Shown one piece after another: positions 1 through 7,069 of a DNA stretch of 19,004 bases. Within the stretch, counting starts at the first letter, position 1, and every line of letters begins with the position of its first letter. The position numbers were made by a program, and so were the translations under genes. Source of the DNA: DSAR01 sp034437315 (GTDB lineage Bacteria > Chloroflexota > Anaerolineae > B4-G1); the NCBI GenBank assembly GCA_034437315.1, contig DAOTUC010000066.1, positions 1-19,004 on the forward strand. Direction: 5' to 3'. The notes beneath the pieces are model-generated. The model had not been told where the DNA came from. It worked only from the letters and a program-made list of their open reading frames with translations, and did not search any database.

Positions 1-124
1 TGGCCCATCATAGACCCTAAAGGTTTTTGCGCTGGTTTTGATGGAAAAAGGTCATTGTTTAAGGCAAAAACGTTGTTTGTGCGGCCTTGAGCAAAACCTT
101 TAGGGTCTCGCCATGCGAAATCCC
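1..124. repeat. Palindromic dispersed repeat, left copy (5' end cut off by the window edge)
   Basis: Bases 1-105 match 18900-19004 with a single difference (T at 80, C at 18979). The unit is an imperfect palindrome: 13-30 (GACCCTAAAGGTTTTTGC) pairs with 91-107 (GCAAAACCTTTAGGGTC) with one extra T. The outer arm 110-123 (GCCATGCGAAATCC) is the exact reverse complement of 18890-18903 in the other copy, so a full unit is about 133 bp with 14-bp terminal inverted repeats, of which this copy lacks only the left tip. There is no coding sequence in it. It resembles a MITE or REP-type non-autonomous element that could fold into a long hairpin. It lies 35 bases before rpmF, so its transcript could sit in the rpmF leader. 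Confidence 0.9.
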
Positions 125-158
125 AGAGAGCCATCAGTAGAAAGGAGTGTGATTAGCT

Positions 159-344
159 ATGGGAGCAGTACCCAAGCGAAGAATCTCGAAGGCGCGAGGA
201 GGCCATCGTCATAGCCAGTGGAAGCTAAAAGCGCCCCATTTGAATAAATGCCCGCAATGCGACGCGCCGGTGCGACCGCACCACGTCTGCCTCAGTTGTG
301 GGACCTATCGGGGTGTCCAGGTTCTCGAAATCAAGGAAGAATAA
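159..344 (+). CDS. rpmF: 50S ribosomal protein L32
   Basis: Structural protein of the large ribosomal subunit, 61 residues, a normal length for bL32. It begins MGAVPKRRISKARGGHRHSQ, the typical basic L32 N-terminus, and carries the four-cysteine zinc ribbon C31-x2-C34 ... C44-x2-C47, so it is the zinc-binding form rather than the cysteine-free form made by some bacteria under zinc limitation. The ATG is preceded by AAAGGAG (141-147) at a suitable distance. Its stop (342-344) lies 14 bases before fabD. The pairing of rpmF with fatty acid synthesis genes is a widespread bacterial arrangement and supports co-transcription with fabD. Confidence 0.97.
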   Translation: MGAVPKRRISKARGGHRHSQWKLKAPHLNKCPQCDAPVRPHHVCLSCGTYRGVQVLEIKEE

Positions 345-358
345 ACTCACGCAATCAA

Positions 359-1276
359 ATGGGTTTAACCGCCTATCTATTTCCAGGTCAAGGCTCCCAA
401 TACGTGGGGATGGGGCGCGAATTGTACGAGCGTCACCCAGAAGCCCGCGTCGTCTTCGACCGCGGAGATCAAGCCCTGGGCATGTCGCTATCGAAACTCT
501 GCCGCGACGGCCCCGAAGAGCGGTTAAACGATACGCGAAACACCCAACCCGCCATCCTGATGAGCAGTTACGCGGCCTTCCGGGTGTTGAAAGCCAGGCA
601 TTTGCTATCCGACGCCGCTTACATCGCCGGTCATAGTATGGGAGAGTTCAGCGCATTGGTCGCCGCCGGCGCCCTCACGTTCGAGGACGGATTGAAGTTA
701 ACGCGCGTTCGAGGCGAGTTGATGGCCCAGGCCGGCGAACAAACTCCCGGCGGTATGGCGGCCATCTTGGGATTAGATCGCCCCCTGGTGGAAACGATCT
801 GCGCGACAGTCCAGAAACAATCGGGGAAATACGTCGGCGTCGCCAACGACAATTGTCCAGGGCAATTGGTCATCTCAGGGGCGATCTCGGCATTGGAACA
901 GGCGATGAATCAGGCCAGAGAAGAGGGCGCCAAGCGCGTCATCCGGCTCGCCGTGAGCATCGCCGCCCACTCCCCCCTGATGGCCCAGGCCGCGGCTGAG
1001 TTCAAACACCACCTTGATGAGACGTCATTCCAGGAGCCGGACGTCCCGATTGTAGCCAACGCCTCCGCCGCCCCCCTCACCGATCCGACTGACATCCGCA
1101 TCGCGCTGGGCAAGCAGCTGACCGCTCCCGTGCGCTGGACTGAGTCGATGGCATGGATGATCGGCGAAGGTGTGTCCCGGTTCGTCGAAATTGGGCCGGG
1201 CAAGGTGCTCACCGGGTTGACGCGCCGCATCAATCGCCAGGTCGAAAGGATGTCTGTGGAGGACGTACTCGCGTAA
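359..1276 (+). CDS. fabD: Malonyl-CoA:acyl carrier protein transacylase
   Basis: Transfers malonyl from CoA to the acyl carrier protein, supplying the extender unit for type II fatty acid synthesis in the cytoplasm. The 305-residue protein has the family landmarks in order: LFPGQGSQ (residues 7-14), the nucleophile elbow GHSMGE with S93, R118 for malonyl carboxylate binding, and H204 in AAHSPLM. Length matches the family. I chose the ATG at 359 because the protein then begins MGLTAYLFPGQGSQ, as FabD proteins do; an earlier in-frame ATG at 248 lies inside rpmF and would add an unrelated leader. The ribosome binding site is weak (AAGGAAG about 20 bases upstream), so translation may be coupled to rpmF. 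A hairpin follows its stop. Confidence 0.96.
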   Translation: MGLTAYLFPGQGSQYVGMGRELYERHPEARVVFDRGDQALGMSLSKLCRDGPEERLNDTRNTQPAILMSSYAAFRVLKARHLLSDAAYIAGHSMGEFSALVAAGALTFEDGLKLTRVRGELMAQAGEQTPGGMAAILGLDRPLVETICATVQKQSGKYVGVANDNCPGQLVISGAISALEQAMNQAREEGAKRVIRLAVSIAAHSPLMAQAAAEFKHHLDETSFQEPDVPIVANASAAPLTDPTDIRIALGKQLTAPVRWTESMAWMIGEGVSRFVEIGPGKVLTGLTRRINRQVERMSVEDVLA

Positions 1277-1279
1277 CCA

Positions 1280-1313
1280 GAAGGGAGTAGGCGACGACAA
1301 GCCTGCTCCCTTC
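1280..1313 (+). terminator. Hairpin after fabD, probable attenuator or weak intrinsic terminator
   Basis: 1280-1292 (GAAGGGAGTAGGC) pairs with 1301-1313 (GCCTGCTCCCTTC) as a 13-bp stem with one G-T wobble and an 8-base loop, followed by CATTTTC. The T tract is short, so termination may be partial. It lies three bases after the fabD stop and could lower expression of fabG relative to rpmF-fabD. Confidence 0.6.
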
Positions 1314-1404
1314 CATTTTCCCAGCAGCGTGTTGACGTATCAAGCAATGAATTCAACAGCGTCTTTAAAACACACGCTCGCATACCGAGAAACGGAAGCC
1401 CATC

Positions 1405-2148
1405 GTGAACCTCAAGCAGAAAGCGGCTGTTATCACTGGCGCCTCGCGCGGCATTGGGCGAGCCATCGCGCTGGAATTGGCGCGCCGGGGCGCCCGCGTC
1501 GTCGTCAATTACAACCGCAGCGCCGAGGCGGCCGCCGAGGTCGTGAGGGCCATTGAGCAGGCCGGCGGACAAGCCACAGCCGTTCAAGCCGACGTCAGCG
1601 ACTTTGAGCAGGCCAGCCATTTGATTGAGACGGCGATAGACGCCTACGGCCAAATCGACATCCTGGTCAACAACGCCGGAATCACCCGCGATCAATTGCT
1701 GATGCGGATGAAGGAGCAGGATTGGGACGACGTGATCCGCATCAACCTGAAAAGCGCGTTCAATTGCTGCAAGGCCGCCGCCCGCCCGATGCTGAAGAAG
1801 CGTCAGGGGCGGATCATTAACATCACGTCGATCGTCGGCGTCGTCGGACAGGCCGGGCAGACCAACTACGCCGCCTCGAAAGCCGGCCTGATCGGTTTCA
1901 CCAAGAGCCTGGCGAAGGAGCTTGGCCCGCGCAACATCACCGTCAACTGCGTCGCGCCAGGTTTCGTGCCCACCGACCTCACGATGGAGCAGCCAGAAGA
2001 ATGGAAAACGCAGATCGTCGAGGCCACGCCGCTGAGACGGATGGGCCAACCCGAGGAGATCGCCTACGCCGTCGCTTTTCTGGCCTCCGACGAAGCGGCC
2101 TTTATCACGGGAGAGACGCTCTCCGTGGATGGCGGGCTGATCACTTGA
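1405..2148 (+). CDS. fabG: 3-oxoacyl-[acyl-carrier-protein] reductase (SDR family)
   Basis: NADPH-dependent short-chain dehydrogenase that reduces 3-oxoacyl-ACP to 3-hydroxyacyl-ACP, the first reduction of each fatty acid elongation cycle. The 247-residue protein has the complete classical SDR set: cofactor loop GASRGIG (12-18), NNAG (89-92), N114, and the catalytic S142, Y155 and K159 in the YAASK motif; it ends near VDGG as FabG does. The start is a GTG at 1405, giving MNLKQKAAVITGASRGIG; no strong Shine-Dalgarno precedes it. Position after fabD argues for true FabG rather than a general SDR. The usual next genes acpP and fabF are absent; an Asp23-family gene follows after 15 bases. Confidence 0.94.
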   Translation: MNLKQKAAVITGASRGIGRAIALELARRGARVVVNYNRSAEAAAEVVRAIEQAGGQATAVQADVSDFEQASHLIETAIDAYGQIDILVNNAGITRDQLLMRMKEQDWDDVIRINLKSAFNCCKAAARPMLKKRQGRIINITSIVGVVGQAGQTNYAASKAGLIGFTKSLAKELGPRNITVNCVAPGFVPTDLTMEQPEEWKTQIVEATPLRRMGQPEEIAYAVAFLASDEAAFITGETLSVDGGLIT

Positions 2149-2163
2149 GGGAAGGAACAGTAA

Positions 2164-2499
2164 ATGGAAATCGAACCCAAAATCGGTAAAATCACCATCG
2201 CGCCGGACGTGTTAGAAACCACCGCGCGCCTCACGACGCTGGCTATACCGGGCGTGGCTCGCCTCATCTCGCCCCCGGGCATGCGCCGCTTCTTGCGCCA
2301 GGACGGCGTGAAGATCGACATCGTCGACGAAAGCGTCCGGGTGACGTTGTACGTCGTGACCGAGTCGGACGTCAATATGCTCAACGTCGGACGCCAGATT
2401 CAAACCGAGGTCAACCGGGCCATTCAAGATATGATCGGGATGAACGTCCAATCGGTTGACGTCTACGTCGAGGACGTCGCGCGCTCAATAGACAGGTAA
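2164..2499 (+). CDS. Asp23/Gls24 family envelope stress protein (DUF322)
   Basis: A 111-residue protein of the Asp23/Gls24 (DUF322) family. Family features visible are the opening GKITIAPDVLETTARLTTLA (roughly residues 8-27), the IPGVARL segment, and the C-terminal half with beta-rich VRVTLYVVTESDVNMLNVGR followed by a helix and QSVDVYVEDV. In Firmicutes, family members are linked to cell-envelope stress or membrane anchoring, and one commonly sits next to nusB, exactly as here; the biochemical role in other phyla is not established. GGGAAGGAAC (2149-2158) serves as ribosome binding site and the gap to fabG is 15 bases, so it is probably co-transcribed with fabG. No membrane segment is seen. 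Confidence 0.88.
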   Translation: MEIEPKIGKITIAPDVLETTARLTTLAIPGVARLISPPGMRRFLRQDGVKIDIVDESVRVTLYVVTESDVNMLNVGRQIQTEVNRAIQDMIGMNVQSVDVYVEDVARSIDR

Positions 2500-2512
2500 A
2501 CCAGGCCTCAAA

Positions 2513-2541
2513 CCAATACAGTTTGTAAGCATTTGTATTGG
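2513..2541. repeat. Small inverted repeat after the Asp23 gene
   Basis: CCAATACA (2513-2520) and TGTATTGG (2534-2541) are exact reverse complements around a 13-base loop. It lies 13 bases after the Asp23 stop. No T tract follows, so it is not a standard intrinsic terminator; it may be a 3'-end hairpin or an operator. Confidence 0.5.
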
Positions 2542-2562
2542 ACTTTGGACAAAGCTCACAAG

Positions 2563-2661
2563 ACCTTCCCGAAAGTACAGAAGCGGTGAAGCTAGCCGAA
2601 AATCACCTAAAAGTGGCCTTTTTTGGCCTTTTAGACTGTTCTTTTTAGCTTTCGGGAAGGT
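2563..2661. repeat. Nested palindromic element between the Asp23 gene and nusB
   Basis: 13-bp perfect terminal arms, ACCTTCCCGAAAG (2563-2575) and CTTTCGGGAAGGT (2649-2661), enclose a second hairpin whose arms are 2607-2618 and 2625-2634 (CTAAAA/TTTTAG and GGCC/GGCC) with a T6 loop. The whole 99-bp unit is non-coding and would fold into one long hairpin. It interrupts an otherwise compact operon (212 bases between stop and next start). The end sequence AGACCTTCCC (2561-2570) recurs inverted at 9047-9056, at the edge of the other hairpin element, so the two may belong to one dispersed repeat family. It could also act as a transcription terminator inside the operon. Confidence 0.75.
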
Positions 2662-2711
2662 TCTCAGCTGGGCCTAAACCGGGCCCCTATTTCCAACGGA
2701 GGCGCTCTATC

Positions 2712-3167
2712 GTGAGAGCCAGACATCAAGCCCGCATCGTCGCTTTACAAGCGCTATACGAAATCGACTGCGCCGAGCACGCGCCAGAGATCGTCCTCGA
2801 CCAGCGCATCTCCGCCAACCGCTTGCCGCAATCCACGAAAGACTTCTGCCGTCACCTGGTGCACGGCGTCCTCACCTACCAGGAAACGCTGGACACGTTC
2901 ATTCATCAACACGCGCCCGAATGGCCGCTGGAACAAATGGCCTACATCGACCGCAACATCCTGCGAATGGCGATTTTTGAATTCGCCATTGATGAACAGA
3001 AGACGCCCGTCAAAGTCGCCATCAACGAAGCGGTCGAATTGGCCAAAGCCTTCGGATCCGATAGCGCCCCCCGCTTCATTAACGGTGTGCTGGGCGCACT
3101 CGTCGAGCATAAACAGAACATCGCTCAAGCCGCAAGCGCTGACCCTGAGACATCAAGCAAAGGATAG
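2712..3167 (+). CDS. nusB: Transcription antitermination factor NusB
   Basis: RNA-binding all-helical protein that, with NusE (S10), binds boxA and promotes antitermination of rRNA operons. The 151-residue protein shows the NusB landmarks: RHQARIVALQALYEID near the N-terminus, WPLEQMAYIDRNILRMA (71-87), and PVKVAINEAVELAKAFGSD (99-117) followed by RFINGVLGAL (121-130). Length is normal. Start is GTG at 2712, preceded by AACGGAGGC (2696-2704). The gene ends four bases before the TatA-like gene, so the two are almost certainly translated from one message. The Asp23-nusB neighbourhood is the same as in many Gram-positive-type bacteria. Confidence 0.95.
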   Translation: MRARHQARIVALQALYEIDCAEHAPEIVLDQRISANRLPQSTKDFCRHLVHGVLTYQETLDTFIHQHAPEWPLEQMAYIDRNILRMAIFEFAIDEQKTPVKVAINEAVELAKAFGSDSAPRFINGVLGALVEHKQNIAQAASADPETSSKG

Positions 3168-3171
3168 AATC

Positions 3172-3693
3172 GTGAGTTTCCTGCAGGTCGGCCCGCTTGA
3201 ATTGATGGTCATCTTAGCCATCGCCATCCTGGTTCTCGGCCCCCAGCGTATGTTGGAGATCATCCGCACGTTGGGCCGCTGGACGGCCCAATTGCGTCGA
3301 TTTTCCCAGGAGTTCGCGTCCAATTTCCAGGCCGATGTGCTCAACACCGAGACCGATATGGACGAAAACCAGGGGCCCGGAAATCTGATCAACGATATCG
3401 TCAGACCTATAACGGAAATCCGGGCCGACCTTCGAGCCGTGGAGCGAGAGGCGCAGCAGACCATACGAGGCATCGCCGACGGTGGAAATCAGCCCCCTCG
3501 CCAAGCGGGCGGTCAACCCGGCGCTCATCTCCCTTCCTCAGAACATATGATCAACGATATCGTCAGACCCATCACGGAAATCCAGGCCGACCTTCAAGCC
3601 GTGGAACGAGAGACACGCCAGGCTCTACAAGGCATCGCTGACGGCGAAAGTCCACCCACCCGCCAGGCGGATGAGCCGCCCAGCGATCAATAG
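3172..3693 (+). CDS. tatA: TatA/TatB-type twin-arginine translocase subunit with duplicated tail
   Basis: Single-span membrane protein of the Sec-independent Tat exporter, which moves folded proteins with twin-arginine signals across the cytoplasmic membrane. The 173-residue protein has an N-terminal hydrophobic helix (about residues 10-22) after VGPLE, then LGPQRM in place of the usual FGP hinge, and an amphipathic helix to about residue 45. The rest is a charged tail holding two copies of a 41-residue module (72-112 and 126-166), each starting with INDIVRPITEI and ending in a Pro/Gln-rich linker. TatB proteins have long charged tails, so a TatB-like role is possible. The start is GTG at 3172, with AAAGGAT overlapping the nusB stop. 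TatC follows after 44 bases, confirming the system. Confidence 0.88.
   Translation: MSFLQVGPLELMVILAIAILVLGPQRMLEIIRTLGRWTAQLRRFSQEFASNFQADVLNTETDMDENQGPGNLINDIVRPITEIRADLRAVEREAQQTIRGIADGGNQPPRQAGGQPGAHLPSSEHMINDIVRPITEIQADLQAVERETRQALQGIADGESPPTRQADEPPSDQ
3385..3670 (+). repeat. Internal 124-bp direct duplication within the tatA-like gene
   Basis: 3385-3508 and 3547-3670 align without gaps at an offset of 162 bases (54 codons) and are clearly similar at DNA level, including a shared run ATCAACGATATCGTCAGACC. The intervening spacer (3509-3546) codes for a Gly/Pro/Ser-rich linker. Differences lie both at wobble positions and at changed residues, so the duplication is not brand new. Confidence 0.9.
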
Positions 3694-3737
3694 CACCCTG
3701 AAAATAGCGTCCTGAAAGTAGCGCTCTAAAAGGAGCC

Positions 3738-4445
3738 ATGAATCCCCAAAACGACACGTCCACAATGGGCATCCTGGAACACCTGGAGGAACTCCGCCAG
3801 CGCCTGGTACGCATCATCATCGCCCTCATTCTATGCACGGTCGTCGGCGTCTTACTCACCCAACCGGTGCTGCGCGCATTGACCGCCCCGCTGGGCGACC
3901 GCCTCCCGTTCGCCAGCTCGCCCACCACGCCCCCGGCCGTCTTCATCAAGATCGCTCTCCTGGTAGGCGCCGTCCTCGCCATGCCGGTCATGATGTACGA
4001 GTTGTTTCAATTCGTCGCCCCCGGTCTCAAACCAAACGAGCGCCGCTACGTGATGATCGGCGCGCCGGCCGCCTCGTTGAGCTTCGCGCTGGGCATCGTC
4101 TTCGCCGCCACGGTGCTGTTGCCAGCGGCGATTCCCTTTCTCCAGGGATTTTTACCCGGCATCGTGGAACAACGTTATTCCATCGACGAATATATCTCCT
4201 TCGTCGGCAACGTCCTGATGTGGGCCGGGCTGATCTTTGAGACCCCGTTGGTGATGTTCTTCCTGGCTAAACTAGGCGTCATCGACCATCAAGGGTTCGC
4301 CAAGGCGCGACGGGCCGTCATCATCGGCGCCGCCGCCGGTGCCGCCGTCATCACCCCCACAACCGACCCTGTCAATATGTTGCTGGTTATGATCCCCTTT
4401 ATGGTGTTATACGAGCTCGGCATCCTGCTGGCTCGGTTGGCATAG
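3738..4445 (+). CDS. tatC: Sec-independent protein translocase TatC
   Basis: Multi-span membrane core of the Tat translocase and primary receptor for twin-arginine signal peptides. The 235-residue protein contains the family N-terminal motif HLEELRQRL (15-23) on the cytoplasmic side before the first span, the PNERRY loop with a following hydrophobic span, the FETPLV motif before FFLAKLGVI, and the C-terminal TPTTDPVNMLLVMIPFMVLY typical of TatC. About six hydrophobic segments are visible, as expected. AAGGAGCC (3729-3736) is only one base from the ATG, a close but plausible Shine-Dalgarno. It pairs with the TatA/B-like gene upstream; together they form a minimal Tat system. Confidence 0.95.
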   Translation: MNPQNDTSTMGILEHLEELRQRLVRIIIALILCTVVGVLLTQPVLRALTAPLGDRLPFASSPTTPPAVFIKIALLVGAVLAMPVMMYELFQFVAPGLKPNERRYVMIGAPAASLSFALGIVFAATVLLPAAIPFLQGFLPGIVEQRYSIDEYISFVGNVLMWAGLIFETPLVMFFLAKLGVIDHQGFAKARRAVIIGAAAGAAVITPTTDPVNMLLVMIPFMVLYELGILLARLA

Positions 4446-4481
4446 CAAACGACCCAATTCCAAGCTAAAGGAGAAAATGAA

Positions 4482-4760
4482 ATGAACAAGCAAACTGGCT
4501 TAACGGTAACCATCATCGTGGGCGTGCTCACATTTCTCTGTTGTACCCTACCCCTGTGTCTAGCCGGCATGATGATCTTCGCCGATCTAGGCGAATGGAG
4601 CACGGATGTTGGCGGGACGACCGGCGCTGGCACGATCGCGCCGGCGTACGGCGTCGCGCCATGCTGTCTGAGTATCTTGGTCCTGGTTGTACCTCTGCTG
4701 CTGTGGTTTTTCCTGGTTCGCGGCAAAGACGACGCGAGTGGAGGTACACCACAATACTAA
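4482..4760 (+). CDS. Small two-span membrane protein with cysteine pairs, unknown function
   Basis: I do not recognise this 92-residue protein. It has two hydrophobic segments (about residues 8-33 and 60-79), separated by a Gly/Thr-rich loop and followed by a short polar tail. Both segments carry adjacent cysteines: C20-C21 plus C26 in the first, and C61-C62 in the second. The start ATG at 4482 has a good site, AAAGGAGAA (4467-4475). It lies 36 bases after tatC and 18 bases before the GTPase gene, so it may bridge the two transcription units. Paired cysteines could bind metal or form disulfides, but nothing in the sequence settles this. Good codon use and both flanking ribosome binding sites support a real gene. 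Confidence 0.7.
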   Translation: MNKQTGLTVTIIVGVLTFLCCTLPLCLAGMMIFADLGEWSTDVGGTTGAGTIAPAYGVAPCCLSILVLVVPLLLWFFLVRGKDDASGGTPQY

Positions 4761-4778
4761 TTAGGAGGTCTTGCACAT

Positions 4779-6098
4779 ATGAACAGAAAACGCATTATCA
4801 TCATGGGGGCCGCCGGGCGCGACTTCCACAACTTCAACGCCTATTTCCGCGGCAACACGGATTACGAAGTCGTCGCCTTCACAGCCACGCAAATCCCCGA
4901 CATCGAGGGACGACAATATCCCCCCGAACTGGCGGGAGCGCTCTATCCAGAGGGGATACCCATCCATCCGGAAGAGGCATTAAGCGACCTCATCCAGGCG
5001 CACGAGGTAGATCAAGTCATCTTCTCCTATTCCGACGTGCCCCATGAGTACGTAATGCACAAAGCATCCGAGGTCCTGATAGCCGGCGCAGATTTCCGGC
5101 TGATGGGCGCCGGCGCGACGATGTTCAAGAGCAAAAAACCGGTCGTCGCCGTGTGCGCCGTGCGCACCGGCTGCGGCAAAAGCCAGAGCACGCGCCACGT
5201 GTGCGACGTACTGCAAGAGATGGGGCGGAACGTGGTCGTCATTCGCCACCCCATGCCCTACGGAGATCTGGCGGCTCAGGCGGTGCAACGCTTTGCCAAT
5301 TATGACGATCTGGATCATCATAAATGCACCATCGAAGAGCGGGAGGAATACGAGCCGCACATCGACCGCGGCCTGATCGTCTACGCCGGTGTGGACTACG
5401 AGGCCATCCTGCGCCAGGCGGAGGAAGAGGCGGACGTCGTCGTGTGGGACGGGGGGAACAACGACCTGCCTTTCTACGAGCCGGATCTATTCATCACGGT
5501 CGCCGATCCACACCGCGCCGGTCACGAATTGCGCTACCACCCCGGCGAAGCGAACCTGCGCGCAGCCGACGTCGTCGTCATCAATAAGATCGACACGGCC
5601 GGCCCTGAAGGGATCGGACAGGTGCGGGATAACGTCGCCGCCCTGAACCCCCAGGCCATCGTCGTGGACGCCGCTTCTCCCATCTTCGTCGAGCGCCCGG
5701 AGGGTATCCGTGGCAAGCGGGTGTTGGTCATTGAGGACGGCCCCACCCTGACCCACGGGGAGATGGCGTACGGGGCCGGCGTGGTCGCCGCCCACAAGTT
5801 CGGCGCGGCCGAGCTGGTCGACCCGCGCCCCTACGCCGTCCGCTCCATCGCCGACACGTTCGAGAAATACGAGCACCTGGAGATGATCCTGCCGGCGATG
5901 GGATACGGCGACGAGCAAATCAGGGACCTGGAAGAGACTATCGACCGAGCCGAGTGCGATCTGGTGCTCTCCGCGACCCCCATCGACCTGCGGCGCGTGC
6001 TTGAGGTCAACAAGCCGATGGATCGGGTGCGTTACGAACTCCAGGTCATCGGTCAGCCCACCCTGAGGGACATTCTGATCCAGCAATTCGGAAGTTAG
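4779..6098 (+). CDS. P-loop GTPase, cyclic 2,3-diphosphoglycerate synthetase-like
   Basis: A 439-residue cytoplasmic protein that resembles the archaeal cyclic 2,3-diphosphoglycerate synthetase family; bacterial relatives are usually just called GTPases and their substrate is unknown. Visible parts: an N-terminal Rossmann-like start IIIMGAAGRDFHNFN (6-20), a P-loop AVRTGCGKSQ (127-136), an acidic strand VVWDGGNNDLPFY (221-233) that could serve as Walker B, and an NKID guanine-specificity motif (269-272). Length is close to that of the archaeal enzyme. TAGGAGGTC (4762-4770) precedes the ATG. Similar proteins are often found in bacterial amino acid or purine catabolism clusters, and the neighbours here are also accessory metabolic genes. 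I would not assign cyclic DPG synthesis to it on this evidence. Confidence 0.8.
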   Translation: MNRKRIIIMGAAGRDFHNFNAYFRGNTDYEVVAFTATQIPDIEGRQYPPELAGALYPEGIPIHPEEALSDLIQAHEVDQVIFSYSDVPHEYVMHKASEVLIAGADFRLMGAGATMFKSKKPVVAVCAVRTGCGKSQSTRHVCDVLQEMGRNVVVIRHPMPYGDLAAQAVQRFANYDDLDHHKCTIEEREEYEPHIDRGLIVYAGVDYEAILRQAEEEADVVVWDGGNNDLPFYEPDLFITVADPHRAGHELRYHPGEANLRAADVVVINKIDTAGPEGIGQVRDNVAALNPQAIVVDAASPIFVERPEGIRGKRVLVIEDGPTLTHGEMAYGAGVVAAHKFGAAELVDPRPYAVRSIADTFEKYEHLEMILPAMGYGDEQIRDLEETIDRAECDLVLSATPIDLRRVLEVNKPMDRVRYELQVIGQPTLRDILIQQFGS

Positions 6099-6217
6099 CC
6101 CGTACTAGCCTACAAAACGCCTTAGAGCGTGTTTTAATCGGTAGAGGCAAGTAGCCAAGTATAGATAGGCCATAGACGCAGAACAATAGGTCGATTAAAG
6201 ATTGAGAGGAGATAAAA

Positions 6218-7066
6218 ATGGCTAAGAAAAAAATGATCCACGATTTCTACAAGATGAAAGAGAAAGGCGAAAAGATCACCTTCCTGACCGCCTACGATTA
6301 TCCCACCGCCCAGTTCGCCGAGGCGGCGGGGCTGGACATGCTGCTGGTCGGCGATAGCCTGGGCATGTGCGTCTACGGGTACAAGGGGACGATACCGGTC
6401 ACGATGGATCAGATGATCTATCACACCGAGGCGGTCGTCCGAGGCGCGTCCAAGACCTTCGTCATCGGCGATATGCCCTTTATGTCCTACCAGAGTTCCG
6501 CCGACAAAGCGGTCGAGAGCGCGGGGCGCTTCCTGAAGGAGGCCGCGTGCGACGCGATCAAACTGGAAGGCGGCGTACGCATCGCCTCGCAGATTGAGGC
6601 CATCGTCAACGCCGGCATCGTCGTCATGGGCCACGTCGGCCTGACGCCGCAGAGTTCCGGTCAGTTGGGCGGACACAAGGCCCAGGGGCGAACGGCTGAA
6701 TCGGCCCAGATGGTCGTCGAGGACGCCCGGGCGGTGCGGGACGCTGGCGCCCAGATGATCTTGCTAGAAGCAATCCCTCCGGAGATCGGCAAGTTCATCA
6801 CCGAGGATCTGGACATCCCGGTTCTATCCATCGGCGCCGGCCCCCATTGCGACGGGCAACTGCTGATCGTATCCGACATGATCGGACAGTTCCAGGCCTT
6901 CACGCCCAAGTTCGTCAAGAAATATAGCAACGTCGCGCAGGTCGTCACCCAAGCGATGAAAGATTATTGCGACGAGGTGCGGGCCGATGCGTTCCCCAAG
7001 GCCGAGCACTGCTACAACATGTTGGAAGGGGAAGAGGAAAAATTCCTAGAATTGATAGGGAGGTAA
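6218..7066 (+). CDS. panB: PanB family 3-methyl-2-oxobutanoate hydroxymethyltransferase
   Basis: Ketopantoate hydroxymethyltransferase family: classically an aldol-type transfer of a hydroxymethyl group from methylene-tetrahydrofolate to 2-oxoisovalerate for pantothenate synthesis, in a TIM barrel with a divalent metal. The 282-residue protein has LTAYDYPTAQ (23-32), the metal-site VGDSLGM (44-50, D46, S47), D85 in IGDMPFM, K115 and E117 in AIKLEGG, GHVGLTPQS (138-146) and E184 in LLEAIPPE, matching the active-site residues of PanB. It is somewhat longer than the E. coli enzyme (264). GAGAGGAG (6205-6212) gives a strong start. Neither panC nor panE is nearby, and it shares a ribosome-binding-site/stop overlap with an unknown gene, so a substrate other than oxoisovalerate is possible. 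Confidence 0.85.
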   Translation: MAKKKMIHDFYKMKEKGEKITFLTAYDYPTAQFAEAAGLDMLLVGDSLGMCVYGYKGTIPVTMDQMIYHTEAVVRGASKTFVIGDMPFMSYQSSADKAVESAGRFLKEAACDAIKLEGGVRIASQIEAIVNAGIVVMGHVGLTPQSSGQLGGHKAQGRTAESAQMVVEDARAVRDAGAQMILLEAIPPEIGKFITEDLDIPVLSIGAGPHCDGQLLIVSDMIGQFQAFTPKFVKKYSNVAQVVTQAMKDYCDEVRADAFPKAEHCYNMLEGEEEKFLELIGR

Positions 7067-7069
7067 ACA

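Noticed and set aside
248..358. Upstream extension of fabD inside rpmF
   Set aside because: It overlaps rpmF in another frame, and FabD proteins begin at about the ATG at 359.
6112..6135. Possible terminator between the GTPase gene and panB (CAAAACGC ... GCGTGTTTT)
   Set aside because: The stem is short, has a bulge, and lacks a convincing T tract; co-transcription with panB is also plausible.
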